A DNA stretch of 64,000 nt from Elusimicrobiota bacterium (lineage in GTDB: Bacteria; Elusimicrobiota; Elusimicrobia; UBA1565; UBA9628): NCBI GenBank assembly GCA_026388095.1, contig JAPLKL010000075.1, positions 1 through 64,000 on the forward strand. Reading direction: 5' to 3'. The translations under genes and the position numbers were made by a program. Each line of letters begins with the position of its first letter. The stretch's first letter is position 1. The notes under the pieces are model-generated. The model saw only the letters and a program-made list of their open reading frames with translations. It was not told where the DNA came from and made no database searches. Of the stretch, positions 25,236 to 33,917 are shown piece by piece.

Positions 25236-25700
25236 ATGAAAAAGAAGACGGCCAAGACCGCGGCGCGCAAACCCGCCGCCGGGAAGGCGGCAGCCCCCGC
25301 CCCGGGCAAGCTCGCGGGCATCAAGCGCAAGCTGCTCGAGATGCGCGATGACCTCATCAAGACCGTGCGCACCCAGCAGCTCGAGGAGAGCGCCGAGCAG
25401 GACACCGGCGACGACGCGGACAAGGCCAGCCAGTCCATCGAGAAGGAGCTGCTCTTCGAGCTCTCCGACAACGAGCGCACGACCTTGGACCACATCGAGG
25501 CCTCCCTGCGCAAGATCGACAAGGGCACCTACGGCTCCTGCGAATCCTGCCGCAAGCCCATCCCCAAGCCGCGACTGGAGGCCCTGCCCTTCGCCCGCTA
25601 CTGCATCGGCTGCCAGAGCTCGGCCGAGAGCGTTCCCGAGCTGGCCGAGTCGGTGGCGGATTTCCGCGGCATCGGAGAGGAACCCAGCCGGGAGGCTTGA
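25236..25700 (+). CDS. DksA/TraR-family C4 zinc-finger protein
   Basis: The 154-aa protein has a Lys/Ala-rich tail (residues 1-30), a long coiled-coil hairpin (about 30-100) and the four-cysteine zinc finger GSCESCRKPI with YCIGCQ (about 109-134). Proteins of this type bind RNA polymerase through the secondary channel and tune promoter response, often with ppGpp. The basic N-terminal tail resembles the TraR/YvyD-like stand-alone members more than E. coli DksA. The ATG is fixed by GAGGAG 9 nt upstream and by the promoter. Confidence 0.88.
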   Translation: MKKKTAKTAARKPAAGKAAAPAPGKLAGIKRKLLEMRDDLIKTVRTQQLEESAEQDTGDDADKASQSIEKELLFELSDNERTTLDHIEASLRKIDKGTYGSCESCRKPIPKPRLEALPFARYCIGCQSSAESVPELAESVADFRGIGEEPSREA

Positions 25701-25723
25701 CCGGACCCGCCGCCCCTTCCGGG

Positions 25724-25747
25724 ACGGCGCGCCCCAGGGCGCGCCGT
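25724..25747 (+). terminator. Hairpin after the dksA-like gene
   Basis: ACGGCGCGCC and its exact complement enclose a CCAG loop. No T-tract follows, so it is a strong hairpin but only a possible terminator. Confidence 0.45.
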
Positions 25748-25796
25748 ATTGAAAACGTAACAGCCCGCAGGCTATCATTGGGGGACCTCCCTCCAT

Positions 25797-28148
25797 ATGA
25801 GATATTGGGTCTACAAGGACTCCCAGATTCTGGGGCCGCTGGCCAAGGAAGACCTCGGCTTGGTCGGCGGAGTGCGTCCCGAGACCTTGGTCTGCGCCGA
25901 GGGCACCGCCGGCCGCATGGACGTCGACTGGCGCTGCGCCGAGGAGGTCGGCGAGCTCTCCAGCCTCTGCGCGACCGCCCCGGCGGCCGTGAGCGCGGAC
26001 CTGCTGGAGCCGGGCTTCGGCCTTCTGGAGCGGCTGCAATCCGAGACTTTGTCCCTGCCGGGCGAAGGAGAAGGCGAGGGCTGGCTCACGGACATCTTCT
26101 CGCCCGCCTCGCGCATCCCCGCGGCCGACCTGCCCCGGCCTGACGAAGCGACGCGCCAGGAGCTGAAGGACTCCCAGGCCCGGATCCAGGAGCTCACCTC
26201 CAAACTCGATCTGCTCAACCGCCGCCTGGCGGAGCTGGAGGCCGCGCCGCGCCAGGCGCCGGTCCCGCTGAAGAAGGCCGCCGTGGTCCCGCCGCCCGCG
26301 GCCCCGGCGCCCGAAGCGCCGGCCCCTGCGAAAAGGGCCTCCGCCGCTGCGCCGGCCGCGCCCGCGCCGGCGCTCCCGCCCACGGCCCCGCCGCCCGTGC
26401 TCGCGCCTCTGCCGAAGGTCGATGTGCCGACGCCGGAGCACATCAAGTCGCCGGTGCAGGAAGGCCCCTCTCTCTCGCCGGAAGAGTCCCCCTACCGCTG
26501 GGACACCCCGCCTCTAGGCGGCAGCCTGCCGGTGATAGGCAGCGGCCTGCCTGGGATCGGCGGCGCCATGCCGGCGCTCGGCGGCGGCCTGCCGCCAGCC
26601 CCCTCCGCCCCGCCCCCGGCCCCCGAGCCCCCGGCCGCAGCGCCCGAGATTCCTCCTGCGCCCAAGGGGCGGCCTCGCCGCGTGGTCAGGGTCTCGGCTC
26701 CGGGTTCGCTGCGCAAAGTGGAAAAGAGCATACCTCCCTCTACCCTGCCCGCCACACCCTCTGCCCCGTCCATTGCGGACAAGGCGCCGATACCGGAAAC
26801 GGCGCCCCCGCCGCCCGTAGCGGCTCCCGGCCTGAAACCGGAGGAGTCCCCCTACCAATGGGGCCCCCAGCCGACCCCCGGCGGCAGCCTGCCGGCAGCC
26901 GGGATCGCCCCGCTGCCGGTGCCCAGCGCCGCCGGCCCGGCGCCCATCGAGCTCAGCGCCCCGCCCGCGACCATCGTGCCCGGAGCCTTCCCGCCGCCGC
27001 TGACCTCCCAGCCCCAGCCGTTCCTGGCCCCGCCTCCCATGACCGTCATGCCCGGGGCCTTTGGTCAATCACCTTCTGCCCCGCCACCCACCGAATCGAT
27101 GATGTCGATGCCCAGCCCGGGGAAAATGATCCCGGCGCTGTCCCGGACCATGGAGGTCCCGCCCGTCCCCACCCTGGCGAATGCCGCGCCGGCTCCGGCC
27201 GTCCTGCCTCCCATGACCATGGCTTTCTCCAAGAGTGCCGTGATGCCTGCGTCGGCCGCCGGGCCGTCCACCCAGGAGGTGCTGGCCAAGCTCGCCAAGC
27301 CGGTGCCGGCCAAGACCGAGCCTCCCCAGGCGCCCAAAGGCCGCTCGAAGACCTTCCTCATCATCATCGGCGTCGCCAGCGTGGTGGTCATCGCCGCGGG
27401 CTGGTTCTTCCTGTTCCGAGACTCCAAGGGCCTCAAGACCGCTCTGCAGATGGATTCCGGCCGGCCGCCGGTGGGATCCGCGGTGTCCGACGAATCGGCG
27501 GGGACCGCCAAGCCCGGTCTGGCCGCGCCGGCGCCGCCGGCCGCGCAGCCCGCCCAGCCGGCCGCCCAGACCACGACGGCCGCCGCTCCGCCGGCCGCGC
27601 CCGCCCCTCAGGGCGGCGGCGCAGCCGCGCCAGCGCCCCCCGCGGCCGCGCCGCAGGCTGAGGCCATCCGCGACGAGCGTCCCGCGGCGGTGAACATGGT
27701 CAAGGAGTACCCCTTGGATGGCGACCGCGGCACCATCGCCCAGTGGCTGCAGTACTCCTTCGCGGCGACGCCCGGAGCCCAGAGCGAAGAGAAGTGGGAC
27801 GCGGGCGCCTACGAGGAGAGCACCTACGCGGTCAAATACACGGTCCAGCCCGCGGGCAAAGACGCCATCACCTACCTTTTCGAAGCCGATCTGGCGCGCA
27901 GGACGGTCAAGGGCATGAACGCGACCGCCCGGGGGCTCCTGGCCGGCCGTTCCCCGGCGCGGGGCAAGGCCGCGGCCAAGGCCCGGCCGGCCAAGACCAA
28001 GAAGCGCACGCCGCCCCGGCGCGCCGCGGCGCCCGCGCCCAGCCCCAAGCAAGTCCCGCTCCTGCCCCTGCCCTCGGACGCCGAGCTGACTCCGCCCGCC
28101 GAGGACGAGGCCGCGTTCCGGTCCGACACGGTGCGGCCCAACCCCTGA
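25797..28148 (+). CDS. Membrane protein with N-terminal GYF-like domain and long Pro/Ala-rich region (783 aa)
   Basis: Residues 1-50 (RYWVYKDSQILGPLAKEDL) match the GYF_2 type domain, a small protein-binding module with a W-x-Y and GP pattern. A coiled coil at about 118-145 and a long disordered Pro/Ala/Gly region (about 150-510) follow. In that region the motif EESPYxW plus GGSLP occurs twice (about 230 and 350). One transmembrane segment lies at about 521-540 (FLIIIGVASVVVIAAGWFFLF). The exported end has a Pro/Ala linker and a domain at about 635-720. The family is not recognised. The position just before pilB suggests, but does not show, a link with pilus assembly. Confidence 0.75.
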   Translation: MRYWVYKDSQILGPLAKEDLGLVGGVRPETLVCAEGTAGRMDVDWRCAEEVGELSSLCATAPAAVSADLLEPGFGLLERLQSETLSLPGEGEGEGWLTDIFSPASRIPAADLPRPDEATRQELKDSQARIQELTSKLDLLNRRLAELEAAPRQAPVPLKKAAVVPPPAAPAPEAPAPAKRASAAAPAAPAPALPPTAPPPVLAPLPKVDVPTPEHIKSPVQEGPSLSPEESPYRWDTPPLGGSLPVIGSGLPGIGGAMPALGGGLPPAPSAPPPAPEPPAAAPEIPPAPKGRPRRVVRVSAPGSLRKVEKSIPPSTLPATPSAPSIADKAPIPETAPPPPVAAPGLKPEESPYQWGPQPTPGGSLPAAGIAPLPVPSAAGPAPIELSAPPATIVPGAFPPPLTSQPQPFLAPPPMTVMPGAFGQSPSAPPPTESMMSMPSPGKMIPALSRTMEVPPVPTLANAAPAPAVLPPMTMAFSKSAVMPASAAGPSTQEVLAKLAKPVPAKTEPPQAPKGRSKTFLIIIGVASVVVIAAGWFFLFRDSKGLKTALQMDSGRPPVGSAVSDESAGTAKPGLAAPAPPAAQPAQPAAQTTTAAAPPAAPAPQGGGAAAPAPPAAAPQAEAIRDERPAAVNMVKEYPLDGDRGTIAQWLQYSFAATPGAQSEEKWDAGAYEESTYAVKYTVQPAGKDAITYLFEADLARRTVKGMNATARGLLAGRSPARGKAAAKARPAKTKKRTPPRRAAAPAPSPKQVPLLPLPSDAELTPPAEDEAAFRSDTVRPNP

Positions 28149-28205
28149 ACGCGCGGGCCGGTTTGATAGCAAGAGGACACTTAACATCCGACTTAGCATC
28201 CAAGC

Positions 28206-28234
28206 TTGACAAACTCTGGCCAGGCCGCTAATCT
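28206..28234 (+). promoter_or_regulatory. Promoter of pilB
   Basis: TTGACA (28206-28211), 17 nt, and TAATCT (28229-28234) end 8 nt before the pilB ATG, which has no ribosome site. The transcript would start at or within two bases of the start codon. Confidence 0.65.
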
Positions 28235-28242
28235 ATAGCTCC

Positions 28243-30018
28243 ATGCCCAACGACGAGCACGCGATCTCCCTGAGCCTCTCGCGGCGGCTGGCCGAGCTGC
28301 TGGTCGAGGAGCGGGTCATCACGCCGGCGCAGCTCCAGGAGGCCCTGGACTCCCAGCGCGAGAAGAGCGAGAAGCTGGGCACCATCCTCATCGGCAAGGG
28401 CTTCGTCAGCGAGGATCGCATCCTGCAATTCCTCAGCGCCCAGTGCGACATCAGCTACATCACGCTCTCCGGCATCACCGCGATCACGCCCGAGGTCATC
28501 GCTTTGGTCCCCGAGTCCATCGCCCGCCAGTACACCCTTTTCCCCTTCAACAAGACCAACAACACCATCACCATAGCGTTGGCCGACCCCCTCAACGTCA
28601 TGATCCTCGACGACCTCAAGATGATGACGGGCTGCGACATCAAGGCGGCCCTGGCCTCGGAGAGCGACATCCTCGCGGCCCTGGACAAATACTACAAGCC
28701 GCCCAACTCCCAGGACGCTCTCGACGACATCGTCAGGCAGAGCCAGACCTCGGAGGCGGCGGCCGACGACGTCCAGCACGTGGATGAAAAGAAGGAGGAG
28801 GAGGACCGGGTCTCCGTGGAGAGGTCCGCCGAGGACGCCCCGGTCATCAAGATGGTCAACCTCATCCTGGCCAACGCCATCAAGGCCAAGGCCTCGGACA
28901 TCCACATCGAGCCCTACCAGAAGGACCTGCGCATCCGCTACCGCATAGACGGGGTCCTGCACGAGCAGCCCGCCCCCCCCAAGAAGTTCCACGCCGCCAT
29001 CTGCGCGCGCCTCAAGATCATGTCCAACCTCGACATCTCGGAGCGGCGCCTGCCCCAGGACGGCCGGCTCAAGGTGCGCGTCGGCGACAAGGAGATGGAT
29101 CTGCGCGTCTCGGTGCTGCCCTGCGCCCCGGGCGAGAAGATCGTGATGCGCATCGCCGACAGCGGGGGCCTCAGCGTCCAACTGTCCAAGCTGGGCTTCG
29201 AGCCCGAGGCCCTGGCCGTGTTCAACCGCAGCATGAAGGCGCCCTACGGCATCAACCTCATCACCGGCCCCACGGGCTCGGGAAAGTCCACCACCCTCTA
29301 CTCGGCTCTCTCGCTGCTCAACACGCCCGAGCACAACATCATGACCATCGAGGACCCCGTCGAGGTCCAGCTCCACGGCATCAACCAGGTCCAGGTCCAC
29401 GCCGCCATCGGCCTGACCTTCGCGGCGGGGCTGCGCTCCTTCCTGCGCCAGGACCCCGACATCATCATGGTCGGCGAGATCCGCGACCTGGAGACGGCCC
29501 AGATCGCCATCAACGCGGCCCTGACCGGCCACCTGGTCTTCTCCACTTTGCACACCAACGACGCCCCGGGCTCCATCACGCGCCTCAACATGATGGGCGT
29601 GGAGCCCTTCCTCTCCAGCTCCTCGATCCTCATGGTCGTGGCCCAGCGCCTGGTGCGCGGCATCTGCCCCAAGTGCAAGGAGAGCTACGAGGTCGAGCAG
29701 GACTGGCTCATCAAGCTGGGAGTGTCGCTCACCCAGCTGCAGTCGCGCGGCGGCAAGGTCTCTTTGCACAAGGGCAAGGGCTGCGAGAACTGCGCCGGCA
29801 CCGGCTACCGCGGCCGGCAGGGCCTCTACGAGGTCCTGGAGGTCACCGACACGGTCCGGCAGATGATCCTGGACAAGGCCACCGCGCGGCAGATCAAGGA
29901 GCAGGGGTGCCGGCAGGGCATGCTGACCCTGCGCGCCTGCGCCATCCGCAAGCTCCTGAGCGGCGTCACGACGGTGGAGGAGATGATCCGGGTCACGGCC
30001 TCGGACATCGAAGGTTGA
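28243..30018 (+). CDS. pilB: Type IV pilus assembly ATPase PilB
   Basis: The 591-aa hexameric ATPase powers pilus extension at the inner membrane. The N-terminal MshEN-type domain (about 10-150) has ELLVEERVITPAQLQEAL and the LPLxxxxxN-like repeat. The ATPase core shows Walker A GPTGSGKSTTLYSAL (about 343-357), the Asp box EDPVEVQL, Walker B DPDIIMVGEIRD (about 404-415) and the His box. The C-terminal tetracysteine zinc site (CPKC and CENCAGTGYRGR, about 472-528) is typical of PilB and GspE. Pairing with pilT favours PilB over GspE. Confidence 0.94.
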   Translation: MPNDEHAISLSLSRRLAELLVEERVITPAQLQEALDSQREKSEKLGTILIGKGFVSEDRILQFLSAQCDISYITLSGITAITPEVIALVPESIARQYTLFPFNKTNNTITIALADPLNVMILDDLKMMTGCDIKAALASESDILAALDKYYKPPNSQDALDDIVRQSQTSEAAADDVQHVDEKKEEEDRVSVERSAEDAPVIKMVNLILANAIKAKASDIHIEPYQKDLRIRYRIDGVLHEQPAPPKKFHAAICARLKIMSNLDISERRLPQDGRLKVRVGDKEMDLRVSVLPCAPGEKIVMRIADSGGLSVQLSKLGFEPEALAVFNRSMKAPYGINLITGPTGSGKSTTLYSALSLLNTPEHNIMTIEDPVEVQLHGINQVQVHAAIGLTFAAGLRSFLRQDPDIIMVGEIRDLETAQIAINAALTGHLVFSTLHTNDAPGSITRLNMMGVEPFLSSSSILMVVAQRLVRGICPKCKESYEVEQDWLIKLGVSLTQLQSRGGKVSLHKGKGCENCAGTGYRGRQGLYEVLEVTDTVRQMILDKATARQIKEQGCRQGMLTLRACAIRKLLSGVTTVEEMIRVTASDIEG

Positions 30019-30037
30019 AGGCAACGAGGGGACATCC

Positions 30038-31132
30038 ATGATATCGATGAGCGAACTATTCCTGCTGATGCACGAGCGCGGAGCGTCGGACCTGCACATG
30101 ACGGTCGGCGCGCCGCCGACTTTGCGCATCGACGGGCAGCTGGTGCCCACGCCTTTCGAGAAGCTCTCCCATGAGGCCAGCCAGACCTTGATCTTCTCGC
30201 TGTTGACGGAGAGCCAGCGCCAGCGCTTCGAGGCCACCAACGAGCTCGACCTGGCCTTCAGCCTCAAGGGCATCGGGCGCCTGCGCATGAACGTCTACCG
30301 CCAGCGCGGAGCCATCGGCGCGGCCATCCGCGCCATCCCCTCCTCCTTCAGGACCTTCGAGGAGATCGGCCTGCCCAACGTGATCTACGACGTGATGAAG
30401 GTCCCCAAGGGCCTGGTGCTGGTGACCGGGCCCACGGGCTCGGGCAAGTCCACCACCATCGCCAGCATGATCGACTTCGTCAACGAGAACCGCAGCGCGC
30501 ACGTGGTGACCGTGGAAGACCCCATCGAGTACGTGCACAGCCACAAGAAGTGCATCATCAACCAGCGCGAGGTCGGCCAGGACACCGAGTCCTTCACGGC
30601 GTCCTTGAAGCACGTCCTGCGCCAGGACCCCAACGTCATCCTCATCGGCGAGCTGCGCGACCTCGACACCATCTCGGCGGCGCTGACCATCGCCGAGACC
30701 GGCCACCTCGTCTTCGCCACCCTGCACACCACGGACTGCGCCCAGACCATCAACCGCATCATCGACGTGTTCCCCCAGCACCAGATGGACCAGGTGCGCA
30801 TCCAGCTCTCCTTCGTGCTGCAGGCGGTCATCTGCCAGCAGCTCATCGCCCACTCCTCGGGCACGGGCCGGGTCCTGGCCACCGAGATCCTCATCGTGAC
30901 CGCCGCCATCCGCAACCTCGTCCGCGAGCAGAAGGTCGAGCAGGTCCAGCTCGCCATCCAGACCGGCGGCAAGATGGGGATGCAGACCATGAACCAGTCT
31001 TTGGCCGACCTCTACCGCCAGAACCGGGTCACATTCCAGGAGGCCATGATGCGCTCGCTGGACCCGGAGGACCTGCGGCGCCTCCTGCAGCGCACGGGCA
31101 CCGGCGGCGCCCAGCCGCCGGCCGGTCACTAG
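30038..31132 (+). CDS. pilT: Twitching-motility retraction ATPase PilT
   Basis: The 364-aa ATPase drives pilus retraction. It shows Walker A GPTGSGKSTTIASM (about 131-144), the Asp box VEDPIEYVH, Walker B DPNVILIGELRD (about 201-212), the His box and GHLVFATLHT. The PilT-specific AIRAIPSSFRTFEEIGLP region is present (about 93-110). GAGGGG lies before the ATG at 30038. A second in-frame ATG at 30047 is possible. The 19-nt gap to pilB implies one transcript, and a strong terminator follows. Confidence 0.94.
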   Translation: MISMSELFLLMHERGASDLHMTVGAPPTLRIDGQLVPTPFEKLSHEASQTLIFSLLTESQRQRFEATNELDLAFSLKGIGRLRMNVYRQRGAIGAAIRAIPSSFRTFEEIGLPNVIYDVMKVPKGLVLVTGPTGSGKSTTIASMIDFVNENRSAHVVTVEDPIEYVHSHKKCIINQREVGQDTESFTASLKHVLRQDPNVILIGELRDLDTISAALTIAETGHLVFATLHTTDCAQTINRIIDVFPQHQMDQVRIQLSFVLQAVICQQLIAHSSGTGRVLATEILIVTAAIRNLVREQKVEQVQLAIQTGGKMGMQTMNQSLADLYRQNRVTFQEAMMRSLDPEDLRRLLQRTGTGGAQPPAGH

Positions 31133-31163
31133 AAGCGGGCCGAGGGCTGGCGCCTTCGGCGCG

Positions 31164-31210
31164 ACTTCAGCCCAGACCGCGTAGCGGTCTGGGCTGAAGT
31201 TCATTTTTTT
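31164..31210 (+). terminator. Rho-independent terminator after pilBT
   Basis: A perfect 17-bp stem (31164-31180 with 31184-31200) closes a GTA loop and is followed by TTCATTTTTT. It separates the pilus operon from mutS. Confidence 0.9.
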
Positions 31211-31227
31211 GGGCTCCCCATTTCTGC

Positions 31228-31233
31228 TAGAAT
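31228..31233 (+). promoter_or_regulatory. -10 box of mutS next to its start codon
   Basis: TAGAAT ends 7 nt before the ATG at 31241. No ribosome site or clear -35 box is present. This fits initiation at the start codon itself. Confidence 0.5.
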
Positions 31234-31240
31234 CCCTCAT

Positions 31241-33847
31241 ATGTCCCCGACGGAGACCCTGCCCGACACGCCGGTGATGCGCCAGTACCAGGAGCTCAAG
31301 AGCCGCCACCCCGAGGCGCTCCTGTTCTTCCGCCTGGGCGACTTCTACGAGCTCTTCGGCTCCGACGCCCAGACCGCGGCCCCCCTGTGCGGGCTGGTGC
31401 TCACGGCCCGCCAGGGCATCCCCATGTGCGGGGTCCCCTACCACAGCTCCAAGACCTACCTGGCCAAGCTCCTCAAGGCCGGCCACAAGGTCGCCGTGGC
31501 GGAGCAGATGGAGGACCCCTCCAAGACCAAGAAGCTGGTCAAGCGCGACATCATCCGCCTCATCACTCCCGGGACCATCATCGAAGACGAGCTCCTGGAG
31601 GCCACCTCCACCAATTTCCTCGTCGCGGTCGAATCGGACATCGTGGGCTGGGGCGCGGCCTGCATCGACGTCTCGACCGGCGAGTTCTGGGCCACCCAGG
31701 CCCTCAACGACCGCGGCAACCGCCGGCTCTTCGACCTGCTGGCGCGCGTGCGGCCGGCCGAGGTGCTCTGCGCGCCCGAGACCGCGGCCCAACTGCGGCC
31801 CGCCCTGCCCGCCGCCGTCTGCCTGACCGCCGAGCCGGGGCGGCCCGAGACCGCCGCGCCCCCGGACTGGGCGCGGGAATCCGTCTGGGCCAACCACCGC
31901 CTGGCCCTGCGCGCGGCCCTGCGCTGCCGCGGCTACGTGGCCCGCACGCAGTTCCACCTCCAGGAGCTCATCGCCCCGGTCTACCGCGAGGCCGCCAACG
32001 AGATGCAGCTCGACGAGACCGCTTTGCGCACCTTGGAGTTGGTGGACGCCTCCTCGGGCGACCGGCGCCACAGCCTTTGGGGCCTGCTCAACCGCTGCCG
32101 CACGGCCATGGGCGGCCGCAAGCTGCGCCACTGGATCCTGCATCCCTCCACCGACCTCGCCGAGATCGAGCTGCGGCAGAACTGCGTGGAGGACCTCTTC
32201 GACAAGCCCGGGGCGCGCGAAGACCTGGGCGGGCTCCTGCGCGAGGTCTCGGACCTGCCCCGCGTGGTGAGCCGCCTGAGCACCCGGCAGGCCACGCCCC
32301 GGGATCTGGCCGCCCTGCGCCGGTCCCTGGGCCAGCTGCCCGCCCTGGAGCGCTGGTTCAAGTCCTACGAGCTCTGTCCGGGCCTGACCACCTTGGCCGC
32401 GCAGCTGCAGGAGACCGCCGCGGGGCTCTCGGCCTGCGCCGACTACCTCGCCCGCGCTTTGGTCGACGACCCTCCGGCCCGGCTCTCGGACGGGCATTTC
32501 ATCCGGGAGGGCTTCCACGCCGAGCTCGACGAGCTGCGCCTGCTGCGCTCGGACAGCCAGAGCTTCCTGGCCCGTCTGGAGGCCGAGGAGCGCCAGGCCT
32601 CCGGGATCGGCTCGCTCAAGGCCGGCTACAACTCGGTCTTCGGCTACTATTTCGAGATCACCAACGCGCACAAGGCCAAGGTCCCGCCCCGCTACACGCG
32701 CAAGCAGACCCTGACCAACGCGGAGCGCTACATCACCCCCGAGCTCAAGGAGCTCGAGAACAAGATCCTGGGCGCCGAGGAGAAGATCCTGCGCCTGGAA
32801 TCCCGCCTGTTCGAGGAGGTCCGCGGCGAGGTCCTCCAGCGCCACGACGCGGTCCAGCGGCTGGGCGCCCTTCTGGCCGAGCTCGACGTGTTCAACGCTT
32901 TGGCGGAATGCGCCTCGCTCCATGAGTTCGTCAAGCCCCAGGTGGACCTGAGCCACGACCTGGAGATCGTCGACGGCCGCCACCCGGTCCTGGCCGCGGT
33001 CCTGCCGGCCGGGACCTTCGTGCCCAATTCTCTGACCTTGAACGCCCGCGACCCGCAGATCATCGTCTTGACCGGGCCCAACATGTCGGGCAAGTCCACC
33101 TACCTGCGCCAGAACGCCCTCATCGCGGTGCTGGCCCAGATGGGCTCCTTCGTGCCCGCCAAGTCCGCCCGGGTCGGCATCGTGGACAAGATCCTCACCC
33201 GCATCGGCGCGCAGGACGCCCTGACCCAGGGCGCCTCCACCTTCATGGTGGAGATGAACGAGACCTCCGCCATCCTCAAGTCGGCCACCCCGCGCAGCCT
33301 GGTCATCCTCGACGAGGTCGGGCGCGGCACCTCCACCTTCGACGGGATCTCCATCGCCTGGGCGGTGCTGGAGCACCTGCAGAGCGCCTACGCCAAGGCC
33401 GCGGAGCCCGAGGGGCCGCGCGGGCCGCGCACGCTGTTCGCCACGCACTATTTCGAGCTCACCGAGCTGGCCCACCGGCTGGACGGCGTGGCCAACGCCA
33501 ACGTGGAAGCCCGGGAGTGGACCAACGCGGAGGGCCGCACCGAAGTGGTGTTCCTGCATAAGATTTCGGATGGGCCGGCCGACCGCTCCTACGGCATCCA
33601 CGTGGCGGCCCTGGCGGGCCTCCCTCCCGCCGTTTTGGCCCGAGCCCGGGAGATCCTCTCCAGCCTGGAGAACGAGTCCGCCTCCGGGCGGCTGGCCAAT
33701 TCCCCGGCCCAGCCCAAGGGCGGGGACCCGGAACTGCCGCTCTTCGACGACAACCCGGTCCTGCACGCCCTGCGCCTCCTCGACCCCGAAGCCATGACCC
33801 CGCTCGAAGCCCTGGAAGCCATCGCGGCCCTGAAGAAGAAGCTCTAA
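31241..33847 (+). CDS. mutS: DNA mismatch recognition protein MutS
   Basis: The 868-aa protein recognises mismatches and signals to MutL. All five domains are present: the mismatch-binding start with LLFFRLGDFYELFG (about 27-40), connector, lever, clamp and the ATPase with GPNMSGKSTYLRQ (about 612-624), Walker B LVILDEVGRGTSTFDG (about 687-702), and the ATHYFELTEL helix. Residue pair FYE at about 36-38 is the conserved mismatch wedge. The length is normal. It ends 5 nt before the inverted repeat that separates it from mutL. Confidence 0.97.
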   Translation: MSPTETLPDTPVMRQYQELKSRHPEALLFFRLGDFYELFGSDAQTAAPLCGLVLTARQGIPMCGVPYHSSKTYLAKLLKAGHKVAVAEQMEDPSKTKKLVKRDIIRLITPGTIIEDELLEATSTNFLVAVESDIVGWGAACIDVSTGEFWATQALNDRGNRRLFDLLARVRPAEVLCAPETAAQLRPALPAAVCLTAEPGRPETAAPPDWARESVWANHRLALRAALRCRGYVARTQFHLQELIAPVYREAANEMQLDETALRTLELVDASSGDRRHSLWGLLNRCRTAMGGRKLRHWILHPSTDLAEIELRQNCVEDLFDKPGAREDLGGLLREVSDLPRVVSRLSTRQATPRDLAALRRSLGQLPALERWFKSYELCPGLTTLAAQLQETAAGLSACADYLARALVDDPPARLSDGHFIREGFHAELDELRLLRSDSQSFLARLEAEERQASGIGSLKAGYNSVFGYYFEITNAHKAKVPPRYTRKQTLTNAERYITPELKELENKILGAEEKILRLESRLFEEVRGEVLQRHDAVQRLGALLAELDVFNALAECASLHEFVKPQVDLSHDLEIVDGRHPVLAAVLPAGTFVPNSLTLNARDPQIIVLTGPNMSGKSTYLRQNALIAVLAQMGSFVPAKSARVGIVDKILTRIGAQDALTQGASTFMVEMNETSAILKSATPRSLVILDEVGRGTSTFDGISIAWAVLEHLQSAYAKAAEPEGPRGPRTLFATHYFELTELAHRLDGVANANVEAREWTNAEGRTEVVFLHKISDGPADRSYGIHVAALAGLPPAVLARAREILSSLENESASGRLANSPAQPKGGDPELPLFDDNPVLHALRLLDPEAMTPLEALEAIAALKKKL

Positions 33848-33851
33848 GGGG

Positions 33852-33917
33852 GGGGTCAGGTCTTGACATTTGACATTGGGGAATCTTCCGAAGAGTCCAA
33901 TGTCAAGACCTGACCCC
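33852..33917. repeat. REP-like inverted repeat ending exactly at the mutL start codon
   Basis: Perfect 19-bp arms, GGGGTCAGGTCTTGACATT (33852-33870) and its complement (33899-33917), flank 28 nt that hold the partly repeated TGACATTGGG. Repeats with this GGGGTCAGGTCTTGA border occur in many genomes beside REP-associated transposases. The right arm touches the mutL ATG at 33918. Confidence 0.85.
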
